From assembly GCA_019058245.1 (NCBI GenBank), contig JAHPZJ010000019.1:2371-66370 (forward strand): a stretch of DNA of 64,000 nt, read 5' to 3'. Positions 23,991 to 32,733 of this stretch are shown in pieces (position 1 is the stretch's first letter; every line of letters begins with the position of its first letter). Origin of the DNA: Promethearchaeota archaeon (lineage in GTDB: Archaea; Asgardarchaeota; Lokiarchaeia; Sigyniarchaeales; SOKP01). Position numbers and translations under genes: made by a program. Below the pieces are notes generated by a model. That model searched no databases. It had not been told where the DNA came from and saw only the letters and a list, made by a program, of their open reading frames with translations.

Positions 23991-24652
23991 TTATAAAAGA
24001 TTTTAATATCAATGAGTTAAATTTAAAATATTTTGTTGGAATTAATCAAATTAAAATGAATTTAAGAAGATTTATGGAATCTCATAGAATAACTAATAAA
24101 AAAGAAGCTTTAAATCAATTTTTAAGTATTCTTGATGAATTCCAAAATGAGAATGAAAATTCAGTGATCCAATTAATCAATGATAAATACATATTAAACC
24201 AAGATCATATATTTATAGCATGTTACCATTTTCTAAAGGCATTTCATTTAAATCATAATATTTCCAATAAAAAAAATATCGAATTTTTACTGTATTTAGC
24301 TACTAATCGACAAATAAACAAGAGTCTTGAAGCATTTGGTATAGATCTTTCACAATTAGAACTTAATAACCTTATTCTTTGTATTATATCCCCTTTTAAC
24401 AATATTAAGCACATTTCTGATAATTTATTGATAGCATCAAATATTGAAGAAACAAAATGCACAATAAATACACAATCGTTTACTAAGTATAATATAATTA
24501 AAGAATTTTATAACATAAATGATAATCAAATTAAATCTGTTTTAAGGTCCTATGGAAAAGTCATGGAAAATTTAGAATCTAATTTACCTAGTTTATTCTC
24601 AGCGCTATTTGATTTAATCTGTGAAAGAATGGCTCTATTGTTCCTACGATAA
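23972..24652 (+). CDS. cgi121: KEOPS complex subunit Cgi121
   Basis: Cgi121 binds the tRNA 3' end and Bud32 within KEOPS (t6A synthesis). The recognition elements are HIFIACYHFLKAFHL followed by the family's most conserved run, EFLLYLATNRQINKSLEAFG, close to the consensus EiLLYlsGxRQIxxAixxxG. The C-terminal ~70 residues are extra compared with the smallest archaeal homologues. The GTG at 23972 overlaps ecfT by 19 bases. A TTG at 23987 would sit on the ecfT stop (TTTGA) and is an equally good start. Its position behind an ECF module is unusual, but it lies near pcc1 and sua5. Confidence 0.8.
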   Translation: MEFTRLIIKDFNINELNLKYFVGINQIKMNLRRFMESHRITNKKEALNQFLSILDEFQNENENSVIQLINDKYILNQDHIFIACYHFLKAFHLNHNISNKKNIEFLLYLATNRQINKSLEAFGIDLSQLELNNLILCIISPFNNIKHISDNLLIASNIEETKCTINTQSFTKYNIIKEFYNINDNQIKSVLRSYGKVMENLESNLPSLFSALFDLICERMALLFLR

Positions 24653-24673
24653 ATCCTCTAAATAATAAAAAAA

Positions 24674-24892
24674 TTAACTATTAGCAAGAATTAATCCATA
24701 GATTACTATGAATATAATGAATATTAATATTATGATACAATACATATTTCGAGCTTTTTTAATTTCTTTCATTTTTTGAGATGTTATCTCCATTCCACAT
24801 TTAGGACAATATTCCAAATTCTTCAAATCCCACCAACGACCGTCAAATAAAGACTTTCCACAATTATCACATCTACTATTCACATTAAACAT
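24674..24892 (-). CDS. Small zinc-ribbon protein with a C-terminal membrane anchor
   Basis: A 72-residue protein. Residues 8-33 form a zinc ribbon, CDNCGKSLFDGRWWD then YCPKCGMEI. After a basic helix (TSQKMKEIKKARN), residues ~49-70 form one hydrophobic helix (MYCIIILIFIIFIVIYGLIL), so it is likely tail-anchored with the ribbon in the cytoplasm. Function unknown. It lies tail to tail with cgi121. Confidence 0.7.
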   Translation of the reverse strand: MFNVNSRCDNCGKSLFDGRWWDLKNLEYCPKCGMEITSQKMKEIKKARNMYCIIILIFIIFIVIYGLILANS

Positions 24893-24953
24893 CTCTTTAT
24901 TTCTTGAATTTCCGTATATATAATTTAGAATTAAAAATTCCTTTCTGTGTTAT

Positions 24954-25481
24954 TCATATTTGTTTTAATTTAATAATATCACTTTTCTCCAAAAAAGAAA
25001 TTCCACATATATTACCTAAAATTTCAATCCTAATGATTTTATCTGGCATTTCAAGACTAACTTTATTATCGATATCTTCGGTAATTACATTAATAAAATT
25101 AGTCCTTTCTATTTTTTCATGATGTCGGCGCTTCAAAGTAATTCTAAAAGTCTCATCTCTATCAATAAAGTCTTTATAGTTCTCTTCTATTAATGATTTT
25201 ATGGTTTTAGTATCAGTTTCGCAAATAAAATCAATTGGTACAATTTTTAAAATAAATTGAAAGAAATTAGGATTATTTTCAGTTATTTTCCTTATCTTTA
25301 ATATTATTTTTTTTTTACTTAAGTAAGTTAAAGCAGTAATTAAACCTGGAAAATGAATACTTGAAATAATGGGATATGTATCACCGCACATTAACAAAGT
25401 GAACCATAATTCTGCTCTTGCTTCTATCTCATTATATCGGGGAGTTGAAACTAAAAGATTAAAATTCTTCGTATATATCAC
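24954..25481 (-). CDS. THUMP-domain protein (Tan1-like)
   Basis: THUMP domains bind tRNA; the yeast relative Tan1 helps acetylate C12 in tRNA-Ser and tRNA-Leu. The N-terminal LLVSTPRYNEIEARAELW matches the start of Tan1-type proteins, and the C-terminal FRITLKRRHHEKI through a CGISFLEKSDIIKLK ending matches the THUMP fold. The 175 residues are consistent with a stand-alone THUMP protein without a catalytic domain. Its ATG overlaps the stop of the Sua5 gene by four bases, so the two are translationally coupled, which joins two tRNA-modification functions. Confidence 0.8.
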   Translation of the reverse strand: MIYTKNFNLLVSTPRYNEIEARAELWFTLLMCGDTYPIISSIHFPGLITALTYLSKKKIILKIRKITENNPNFFQFILKIVPIDFICETDTKTIKSLIEENYKDFIDRDETFRITLKRRHHEKIERTNFINVITEDIDNKVSLEMPDKIIRIEILGNICGISFLEKSDIIKLKQI

Positions 25482-26146
25482 TCCTTTGGTTTTGATAAAA
25501 ATTCCAGGATTTCCTCCTCAGAGATCTCCCCTATTCGTAAAAAACATACATCCTTACCTGTACAATCTATTATCGTGGTTGGAATTCTTGATTTTGATTT
25601 ACCCCCATCAATTATTAAATCTATTGGATTTAATATTTTTTTACTAACATCTTCTCCGCTAATAGAGGGTGGTTCTCCCGAATAATTAGCTGAAGTTCCA
25701 ATAATTCCACCAAAATAACCTTCTGACTTTAAAATTTTTAATATATTTAGTATTATTTCATTTTCTGGAACACGCAACCCTATAGTATCTTGAAATGCAG
25801 TTACTTCTGGAGGTATAATGCTGGGTTCTTTTTTTTTTAAAATTAAAGTTAATTGCCCTGGCCAATATTTTTGTGCTAATCTTTTAGCATTATCATTGAA
25901 TTCAGCAATTTTTGTAGCCTCTTCAAAGTCAGAAATTAATAATAATAATCCTTTTGATTTATCACGGAATTTAATGTCATATATTCTATCTATAACTTCA
26001 AGATTTTGAGGATCTCCTCCTATTCCATAAACAGAATTAGTGGGAAATGCTAAGATCTTTCCTTCAATTATGTTCTCAACTGCTATTTTTAAATAGAAAA
26101 TAATATCCTTCAATTCTTTTCCAGCTAACTTAATTAAAAATCCCAT
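25478..26146 (-). CDS. sua5: Threonylcarbamoyl-AMP synthase (Sua5/YrdC)
   Basis: Makes threonylcarbamoyl-AMP from threonine, bicarbonate and ATP, the intermediate KEOPS uses for t6A at position 37 of ANN-decoding tRNAs. YrdC-fold motifs are present: GKILAFPTNSVYGIGGD near the N-terminus, IYDIKFRDKSKGLLLLI (the KxR-SK-P-like nucleotide site), YWPGQLTLIL and GTSANYSGEPP. At 222 residues it has the YrdC domain only, without the C-terminal Sua5 domain. The gene overlaps the downstream THUMP gene by four bases. Confidence 0.93.
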   Translation of the reverse strand: MGFLIKLAGKELKDIIFYLKIAVENIIEGKILAFPTNSVYGIGGDPQNLEVIDRIYDIKFRDKSKGLLLLISDFEEATKIAEFNDNAKRLAQKYWPGQLTLILKKKEPSIIPPEVTAFQDTIGLRVPENEIILNILKILKSEGYFGGIIGTSANYSGEPPSISGEDVSKKILNPIDLIIDGGKSKSRIPTTIIDCTGKDVCFLRIGEISEEEILEFLSKPKE

Positions 26147-26207
26147 TTGAAATCTAGCTGCAATTTAATACAATATTGAAAAAATAATATAAGAAAAAAT
26201 ATAAAGA

Positions 26208-27149
26208 TTATTTTGGATATTGTTCTTGGCAACTTAAATCAGATTCTAAACGCTTCCAGGTATGATCCACGTATTCTTGGAGTTCAATTAATTCTTTTTC
26301 TGAAATATTAGCAAATCTTTTCTGTTTAGATAAATAATCCATCATTGGAGCCCTTTTAGAAGAATGTAGTAATGGTTTACTTGCTTTTGATAATGTCATA
26401 ATTCCATTTTCTACTTCATATAAAATCCATGAACCTGTTTTTACAGCTAATCTAGCAACTTCTATTGATTCTGAACTGTCCATACCCCAACCAGGTGGAC
26501 ATGGAGCAAGAATGTGAATATATCTGCAACCTTTTATTGATTTAGCTTTCCTAAATTTATCATATAAATCAAGCGGTTCACTAATCGAACAAGTTGCTAT
26601 ATATGGAATATCATGAGCCGCCATTATTGCTGGAAGATTTTTTTTGAAACGTTCTTTTCCCGTTGTTGTTGTTGTGGTCCATGCTCCATGTGGTGTACTT
26701 GAAGATCTTTGAATTCCTGTGTTCATATATGCCTCGTTATCGTAACATACATAAATTTGATCAGAATTTCTTTCTGCTGCTCCACTTAAACCTTGAATTC
26801 CAATATCTGCAGTACCACCATCTCCAGCAAATGTAATTGCAGTCATTTCATCCCAGCCTTTGCCAGGAAATCTATATGCTTTAGCCTTAAAAGCGGCAGA
26901 CAATCCTGTTGCTGCTGCTGCTCCAGCAGCAAAAGCCATATTTGTAAATGGAAAATTTGGTGCGGTCTTAGGCCATAATCCTACCACAACATTAAGGCAG
27001 GAAGCGGGAGTAACAAGGGCTGTGTTTGGTCCTAATGCTTTCATTGCCCATCTAAGGGCTATCTCTAAACCACATCCCGCGCAACATGAGTTTCCTGGAA
27101 GAAAATATTCTTCTTGGCAAGATTCTAATGCTTCTTTTAATTTTGTCAT
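26208..27149 (-). CDS. porB: Pyruvate:ferredoxin oxidoreductase subunit beta
   Basis: The TPP-binding subunit of the four-subunit enzyme that interconverts pyruvate and acetyl-CoA with ferredoxin. The Fe-S and TPP motifs are FLPGNSCCAGCGLEIALRW near the N-terminus and ITFAGDGGTADIGIQGL (the GDG-x~25-N TPP/Mg site). The remaining iron-sulfur ligand cysteines, CSISE and HILAPCPPGWG, lie further on. The length of 313 residues matches PorB. It is the last gene of the operon, four bases after porA. Pyruvate rather than another 2-oxoacid is inferred from the four-subunit arrangement and the motif style. Confidence 0.9.
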   Translation of the reverse strand: MTKLKEALESCQEEYFLPGNSCCAGCGLEIALRWAMKALGPNTALVTPASCLNVVVGLWPKTAPNFPFTNMAFAAGAAAATGLSAAFKAKAYRFPGKGWDEMTAITFAGDGGTADIGIQGLSGAAERNSDQIYVCYDNEAYMNTGIQRSSSTPHGAWTTTTTTGKERFKKNLPAIMAAHDIPYIATCSISEPLDLYDKFRKAKSIKGCRYIHILAPCPPGWGMDSSESIEVARLAVKTGSWILYEVENGIMTLSKASKPLLHSSKRAPMMDYLSKQKRFANISEKELIELQEYVDHTWKRLESDLSCQEQYPK

Positions 27150-27153
27150 TTTA

Positions 27154-28410
27154 TTATTCCACCTCTAATAGTCCATCCCAGAGAGTCCCATGAATTACAT
27201 CTTTTGGAAGTTCTCCGGTTTCATGGTATTTAACTAATTTTTTTAATTGCTCTTTTTGCTGCTCAAGAGAAACTTCTCTTCCACCTAAACCATTAATTAT
27301 TGGCAATACTGTGGCAGTTCCTTTGGTTTCATGGAGAACACCTTTAACTTCACAACTCACAGGTCCTCCTGTTTGAGAACCAAAGGCTGTAGCTCTGTCT
27401 ATAACCCCAAGAACTTTCACCTTCTTAGCAATATCAAGAATATCTTCTGTAGGAAAGGGTCTAAAATGTCGAAGCTTTACCATACCGACTTTATACCCTT
27501 CATCTCTCAGTTGATCTACTGCTTCTTCCATCTGTAATGCCAAATCTCCATATATAACTACCCCTACGTCTACGTCATCCATTTTGTATTCTTGAATTAA
27601 GCCATTACCATAATTTCTACCAAATGTTTTCTCAAACTCCGCAGCAACTTTTTTGATTTTTTCCTTAGCTCTTATAGAAGCATCATGAATCTTTAATCTA
27701 AATTCATAATAGAAACTAGAAGGCATGATAAGATTACCAAACATTAACGGTCTTTTTGGATCCATCCAAATGTGTGGCCAACCTTCCTCACTTGGTAGTG
27801 GAGGTAAAAATTTGTCTACTAGATCTTGATCTTCAATAATTACAGGTTTAGAAGTATGTGAAAGAATAAAACCACCATAAGCTATAAATTTAGGCAAAAG
27901 AATATCATGATCTTCACATACCTTATATGACATTAATATTTCATCATAAATTTCTTGGTGTGCTGAGCAAAAACAGCTCATCCAACCTGTGTCTCGTTGA
28001 CTTATTACGTCAGTAAAATCTGCCCAAATATTCCATGGAGGGGCAGGTCCTCGAGATGCTATAGCGACAACAATAGGAAGTCTTGCTCCAGCTGCCCAAT
28101 GAATCATTTCATTAGCATAAAATATACCTTGACCAGATGTTGCAGTAAAAGTTCTAGTACCGGCTTTACTCGCACCAACCACCGCACCAAATACACTATG
28201 TTCTGATTCCACTTTAATATATTCAGTCCCTGGCATTTCTCCATTATCAACAAATTCAGATAATTTTTCAACTACAGTAGTTTGCGGAGTAATAGGATAA
28301 GCACTAATCACTTGTACTCGCGCAGATTTTGCAGCATAAGCTGCAGCTACATTTCCTTTTATAATTATAGTTTCTCTATCTTGAACAAAATCTTTTTGAG
28401 CTTCAGTCAT
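27154..28410 (-). CDS. porA: Pyruvate:ferredoxin oxidoreductase subunit alpha
   Basis: The alpha subunit contributes the pyrimidine-binding half of the TPP site. It has [19 protein letters not shown] near residue 38, [28 protein letters not shown] (the conserved glutamate and TSGQG turn), and FRPFPTEDI towards the C-terminus. The length of 418 residues is usual. Its start overlaps the porD stop by eight bases (28403-28410), so translation is coupled in the order G-D-A-B. Confidence 0.9.
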   Translation of the reverse strand: MTEAQKDFVQDRETIIIKGNVAAAYAAKSARVQVISAYPITPQTTVVEKLSEFVDNGEMPGTEYIKVESEHSVFGAVVGASKAGTRTFTATSGQGIFYANEMIHWAAGARLPIVVAIASRGPAPPWNIWADFTDVISQRDTGWMSCFCSAHQEIYDEILMSYKVCEDHDILLPKFIAYGGFILSHTSKPVIIEDQDLVDKFLPPLPSEEGWPHIWMDPKRPLMFGNLIMPSSFYYEFRLKIHDASIRAKEKIKKVAAEFEKTFGRNYGNGLIQEYKMDDVDVGVVIYGDLALQMEEAVDQLRDEGYKVGMVKLRHFRPFPTEDILDIAKKVKVLGVIDRATAFGSQTGGPVSCEVKGVLHETKGTATVLPIINGLGGREVSLEQQKEQLKKLVKYHETGELPKDVIHGTLWDGLLEVE

Positions 28411-28750
28411 CTTTTATATCACTCTCTCTTATCATTTCAATATTATCAGTTGGGCATTCTTTAGCACATATCCCACATCCTTTACAATACAGTAAATCAA
28501 TTTCAAATGTACCATCTTCTTTCCTTTTAATTACTCCCTCTGGACAATACATCCAGCATATTCCACATCTGTTACATCCTTCTTTAATTATTGGTCTAAA
28601 AGTTCTCCAATCACCAGTTTCACCAATATTTCCCTCAATAGGTAATGATATTGGAATTGGAGGTAATTCTTTCCAATTTTTATATTCTTGAACCTTAGGA
28701 CGTTCTTTTATTGATTTATTAATTTTCTCCCATTTTTTTGATTTTGACAT
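28403..28750 (-). CDS. porD: Pyruvate:ferredoxin oxidoreductase subunit delta (2x[4Fe-4S])
   Basis: A ferredoxin-like subunit that carries electrons from the TPP site to external ferredoxin. Two Cys clusters of the 4Fe-4S type are seen, [16 protein letters not shown] and [16 protein letters not shown]. The 115-residue length is somewhat long for PorD because of a basic N-terminal extension ([19 protein letters not shown]). It lies two bases after porG. Confidence 0.92.
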   Translation of the reverse strand: MSKSKKWEKINKSIKERPKVQEYKNWKELPPIPISLPIEGNIGETGDWRTFRPIIKEGCNRCGICWMYCPEGVIKRKEDGTFEIDLLYCKGCGICAKECPTDNIEMIRESDIKDD

Positions 28751-28752
28751 AA

Positions 28753-29328
28753 TTAAACCTCTTTAACTGATTCATATGCGTCTTTAGCAACGCTCATATT
28801 TTTCTCTAATCTGTTTTCTCCAAATTCCTTCTTAATAATTTTTTCCATTGTTTCTAGGTTATAATACCCTGTAATCTTCCCAAAAGCTCCTAACATAGGT
28901 ATATTTAAAATTGGTCCGCTTGCATGCATAAAATTCCTTTTAATACATATACCTGTAGCATCTACAAGAAATATCTTAATATTTTCTGGGAGATCACTCT
29001 TATCTATTGAATTAGCGCTATTAATTATGAGATTAACCCCTTCTTTTATTGTACTTCTAATCGTGGGGATCTCTAATAATGAAGTATCAAAAATAAGCAT
29101 ATAATCAGGATTTTTTACACTATCATACGTTTTTATTGCTTTATTTTTAGAAACTTTTGTAAACGCTTGAATTGGAGCACCTCTTCGTTCAGCTCCTATT
29201 ATCGGAATTGCAATTGTATCCTTGAAATCTTCCTCATATGCCATTTCAGCTAATAATTGACTTGCAGTAATACATGTCTGACCTCCTCTACAATGCATCG
29301 ATATTTCAACTATTTTTTCATTCGACAT
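28753..29328 (-). CDS. porG: Pyruvate:ferredoxin oxidoreductase subunit gamma
   Basis: The gamma domain binds coenzyme A in related enzymes. Typical features are [20 protein letters not shown] at the N-terminus and [14 protein letters not shown] near residue 48. [20 protein letters not shown] is near the C-terminus. It is 191 residues, first in the operon, read from the minus strand, with an intergenic region of about 400 bases upstream that carries repeats. Confidence 0.9.
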   Translation of the reverse strand: MSNEKIVEISMHCRGGQTCITASQLLAEMAYEEDFKDTIAIPIIGAERRGAPIQAFTKVSKNKAIKTYDSVKNPDYMLIFDTSLLEIPTIRSTIKEGVNLIINSANSIDKSDLPENIKIFLVDATGICIKRNFMHASGPILNIPMLGAFGKITGYYNLETMEKIIKKEFGENRLEKNMSVAKDAYESVKEV

Positions 29329-29427
29329 TTTTTTCCACTTTTTTCTTTCTTAATTTTTATATGCAATTTTCTCAGAACAACCAATAAAAACGCCGAGATA
29401 TAACTTTTTTTGGTTGTCTGTTATTTT

Positions 29428-29496
29428 AATTCTTATACTAATACAAGAATAAGAATTAATGATAATAATACTAATAAGTTTTGGATAATAATACTA
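29428..29496. promoter_or_regulatory. Inverted and direct repeats in the porG-zpr1 intergenic region
   Basis: In the ~400-base gap between porG and the ZPR1 gene, AATTCTTAT (29428-29436) and ATAAGAATT (29449-29457) form a 9-bp inverted repeat with a 12-bp spacer. GATAATAATACTA occurs twice without mismatch (29461-29473 and 29484-29496), 23 bp apart, about two helical turns. This is consistent with a regulator binding one face of the DNA upstream of porGDAB. The rest of 29329-29730 is AT-rich and shows nothing else. Confidence 0.45.
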
Positions 29497-29730
29497 TGAT
29501 TTTTAAATACAATCATCATTATTTCCTCGACTTTATAATATTATTCAAAAATATATAATACTTTTATTTAATATCTTAAAAAACAGTGATCAATAAAAAA
29601 TTTTCGAAATAGATTTATAATTTTGGGAATAATAAACAAAAAAGTAATTAGCTTAATTAGATAAATATCAAAACAGAAAAAAAGTAGTGTTTATTATTTT
29701 AAATTAAATAAACCGTTTTATATTATAGAG

Positions 29731-30294
29731 ATGTCAGAAAAGGCAGCAAATTCAGAAGAAGTCTTTTCCTTCAAATGCCCAGCTTGTAAAGAGGGTATGA
29801 TTAACATTAAAAAAGCAATTTATGACTTACCAGATGGGGATAAAATGTTAATATTAAAATTTGAATGTAATAGTTGTAATTTTTATAAAAATGATATTAT
29901 CCCATTAACAACAAATATGAAATCAGGAATTATGACTTTAAAAATTTCGGAAGAAAATGATTTAAAATCTAAAATTTATCGCTCACCAACAGGCAAATTA
30001 GAAATTCCTGAACTAGAGCTAATCGTAGAGCCAGGTCCAAGAGCAGATTTCTATTATACTAATGTTCAAGGCATACTTTTTAGATTTGAAAATGCAGTTT
30101 CAATTTATCGAAATAATCTTGAAGAAAATGATCCAGATATAGGTGAAATAGACAACCTTCTGTTTAATTTACAACAGGCTATAGAGGGAAACTTAAAGTT
30201 TACCTTAAAAATTACTGATTTCCAGGGAGGGAGCTATATAATTCCCGAAGATAAATCAAAATACTCTTTCAAAAAAATTGAGAAAGAACAATGA
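29731..30294 (+). CDS. ZPR1-type zinc finger protein
   Basis: ZPR1 proteins have a C4 zinc finger joined to a beta domain; the eukaryotic member binds and helps fold eEF1A. The zinc finger is FKCPACKEGMINIKKA...FECNSCNF, with a long spacer as in ZPR1. The following SPTGKLEIPELELIVEPGPR then TNVQGILFRFEN matches the ZPR1 beta domain (consensus IPEL-leI-PG-r-ttVEGll). At 187 residues it is one ZPR1 unit, as in archaea. Alone on the plus strand, divergent from porG. Confidence 0.85.
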   Translation: MSEKAANSEEVFSFKCPACKEGMINIKKAIYDLPDGDKMLILKFECNSCNFYKNDIIPLTTNMKSGIMTLKISEENDLKSKIYRSPTGKLEIPELELIVEPGPRADFYYTNVQGILFRFENAVSIYRNNLEENDPDIGEIDNLLFNLQQAIEGNLKFTLKITDFQGGSYIIPEDKSKYSFKKIEKEQ

Positions 30295-30376
30295 TAAAAA
30301 ACATGAAATACTATCTTAGTATATTTCTTTAATATATACTACTTTAAAAGAATCTAACCTAAACTTGTGAATAAAT

Positions 30377-31531
30377 ATGGGAATCCAAATTAAAAAAGTT
30401 GGAATTTTAACAGGTGGAGGAGATTGCCCTGGTCTAAATTCTGTTCTCTATGGAATCATGCTTAAAGCTTATGATGCAGGAATTGAATGTGTTGGAATTC
30501 TGAAAGGATGGAAAGGATTTATGGAAAATTTAACAATTCCACTTGATATTGCAGAACATGATGATTTACATACTGTTGGTGGGACCATCCTCTATACAAG
30601 TAGAACTAATCCGTTTAAGGGAGTCGAATCAAAAGAAGAGAAAGCTAGACAATTGACAAAGAAATTTGATGAATTAGGAATTGATGCGCTAATTACTATC
30701 GGTGGAGATGATACACTTGGAGTAGCTGATTCTCTGTATAAATTTGGTAATGCAAAAGTAGTTGGAGTACCCAAAACCATTGATAACGACATAGCTGGGA
30801 CTCATTATACGTTTGGATTCTGGAGTGCTGTGCAATTAGCCTCAAATACTCTAGATAATCTTACTACCACCGCTCATTCACATCAGAGAGTATTTGTTGT
30901 GGAAGTTATGGGAAGGGATGCCGGTTTTTTAACAATGTATAGTGGTATTTCAGCAGGAGCAGATATAATCTTAATTCCCGAAACTCCATTTGATTTAGAA
31001 AAAGATATAATAGATGTTTTGAAAAAGCGAGTTGATGCTGGATATAAATATCATATTATTGCAACATCAGAAGGCGCATATCCAAAGTTAGAATCCTTAA
31101 ATAGAGATTTTAAAACTATTTCAAAAGAAACAATTGATAAATTACCAAAGGATACATATGGGAATCCTTTATTAGCTAAATTAGGTATGTCTAGAATAAT
31201 TGTTGATGAACTTAATTTAAGAGATGATTTAAAAGAAGAATTTCAAAAAAATGATATTGATTTTGAATGTAGAAGTGTAGTACTTGGTCATACTATGCGA
31301 GCAGGAACTCCAAATTCATTTGATAGAATATTAGGATTAAGATTTGGGTTAGCTGCAATGAAACTTGTTTTAAACGGTGAATTTGGGAATATGGTATCTC
31401 TACAAGGAAATAAAATTAAAACAGTTCCATTATCAGAAGGAGTGAAAAAGAAATATATAACTCCTGAGAATGATAAAATGGAATTAAGAGATCTTTTAGT
31501 AAAAATCCGCTATTTATCTAAACAAAAATAA
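30377..31531 (+). CDS. pfp: 6-phosphofructokinase, PPi-dependent type
   Basis: Phosphorylates fructose 6-phosphate; residues suggest pyrophosphate as donor. The family's GILTGGGDCPGLNSVLYG nucleotide site, GGDDTLG and PKTIDNDIAGT catalytic loop, and EVMGRDAGFL are all seen. In ATP-using enzymes the loops usually read GGDGS and PGTIDND; here Asp and Lys occupy those two selectivity positions, as in PPi-PFK. The length is 384 residues. Most archaea use ADP-dependent kinases instead, so a bacterial-type enzyme here may have been acquired by transfer. PPi dependence is inferred from two residues. Confidence 0.88.
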   Translation: MGIQIKKVGILTGGGDCPGLNSVLYGIMLKAYDAGIECVGILKGWKGFMENLTIPLDIAEHDDLHTVGGTILYTSRTNPFKGVESKEEKARQLTKKFDELGIDALITIGGDDTLGVADSLYKFGNAKVVGVPKTIDNDIAGTHYTFGFWSAVQLASNTLDNLTTTAHSHQRVFVVEVMGRDAGFLTMYSGISAGADIILIPETPFDLEKDIIDVLKKRVDAGYKYHIIATSEGAYPKLESLNRDFKTISKETIDKLPKDTYGNPLLAKLGMSRIIVDELNLRDDLKEEFQKNDIDFECRSVVLGHTMRAGTPNSFDRILGLRFGLAAMKLVLNGEFGNMVSLQGNKIKTVPLSEGVKKKYITPENDKMELRDLLVKIRYLSKQK

Positions 31532-31694
31532 AATATATTTATTTAATTTCATTTATTTAAGCTTATCTAATAAATCTGATAGAAAGAGCGGCTTATTAAT
31601 GACTCAATTGTACAATATTTATATAGTATGTAAATTGTATATATTTTATTTCACCTATTAAAACTAATATTGGCTCAAAATTGGTGATACAGAA

Positions 31695-32630
31695 ATGGCT
31701 TATTTGTTAAAAAACCAGTTTGCATTAAAAGCGTCTGATGAATATATTTTAATTGACTATATTTCGAAAAAGGGATTTTTCGACAAATCTGTGAGAGCCT
31801 TAATCTGTTGTAAATTTAAGGTAAAAGGAACTTTGATTTACGATCAAAAGCAACCCCCTCAGGAATACCATTTGAGAATCAATGGAAAGATAGTTCCATA
31901 TAACGATTTAGACACTATAATGGATAAAAAAGCCGGAGAAATTAGCGATCTTGTTTTAATATTTAAAAATGATCTTGGTTTGGAGCCAGGTGAGAAATCC
32001 AAATTTACTTTCTCTGGAAAAGGGAGTAAAATGATGGGTAAGTTGGTTGTCCAGTCTATAAATGAAACAATAAATATTCCAGTTTCCTCAGAGATCGGAA
32101 AAGATGTTTCTTCTGTAGAAACAGTCGGAACAGGATTGGTAAATCAACCACCGCCATCAATTCCAATAGAGATCAGGGAGCAAAATATGAAAATATTAAA
32201 GGAAGCTTATGAAAACTATCTCGATGGTAAATATCCATTTGAAAAGATTAAATCAGAGGCAGATTTTGAAGAGGCTTATAATAACAAGAAGATTTTTGTT
32301 ATTAAGAAGCATATTAAAAAGGATGCTGTTGTAGTTGGTCAAGAAGGGTTTTATTATATTCGCAAGGGAGAGGAATATTATTATCCATGGCCTGAAATTA
32401 AGAATATAGCTTGGGGGAGATTACTTCATGGCAGAAAAAAGCGAATCGTTGTAAATGTTATGTTTTGGGATGACACATTTTTTAGATTTATTCCTGGAAA
32501 ATACGATCAAAGTGAATTTCCAGTTGATTTAACCACCATCGGAATGAAAGGAATAAAAATATATGAAACACTCTTTAGAAAATATTGGAAACCAGACTTT
32601 ACTTTTAAAGAATCATTTCCCAGGGGGTAA
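31695..32630 (+). CDS. Unknown soluble protein with a basic, aromatic C-terminal domain
   Basis: A 311-residue protein. The N-terminal ~150 residues are beta-rich (DEYILIDYISKKGFF, FKVKGTLIYDQ, KFTFSGKGSKMMGKLVV). A proline-containing linker NQPPPSIPIE near residue 155 is followed by a helix and then a domain with GQEGFYYIRKGEEYYYPWPE, IAWGRLL and RFIPGKYDQSEFP, reminiscent of PH-like barrels, but I cannot assign a family. There are no membrane segments or signal peptide. It stands alone, 160 bases after the phosphofructokinase gene. Confidence 0.6.
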   Translation: MAYLLKNQFALKASDEYILIDYISKKGFFDKSVRALICCKFKVKGTLIYDQKQPPQEYHLRINGKIVPYNDLDTIMDKKAGEISDLVLIFKNDLGLEPGEKSKFTFSGKGSKMMGKLVVQSINETINIPVSSEIGKDVSSVETVGTGLVNQPPPSIPIEIREQNMKILKEAYENYLDGKYPFEKIKSEADFEEAYNNKKIFVIKKHIKKDAVVVGQEGFYYIRKGEEYYYPWPEIKNIAWGRLLHGRKKRIVVNVMFWDDTFFRFIPGKYDQSEFPVDLTTIGMKGIKIYETLFRKYWKPDFTFKESFPRG

Positions 32631-32733
32631 GTTTATATCCCTTCCATTATATTTTAACACAAAAAAAAGATTTACCCCAATGTTTTAATATGAGATATTT
32701 TTTATTTCGAATATTAAAATACTCCATTTAAAA

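Noticed and set aside
26860..27168. A 102-codon plus-strand frame over porB
   Set aside because: Antisense to the conserved TPP-binding part of PorB.
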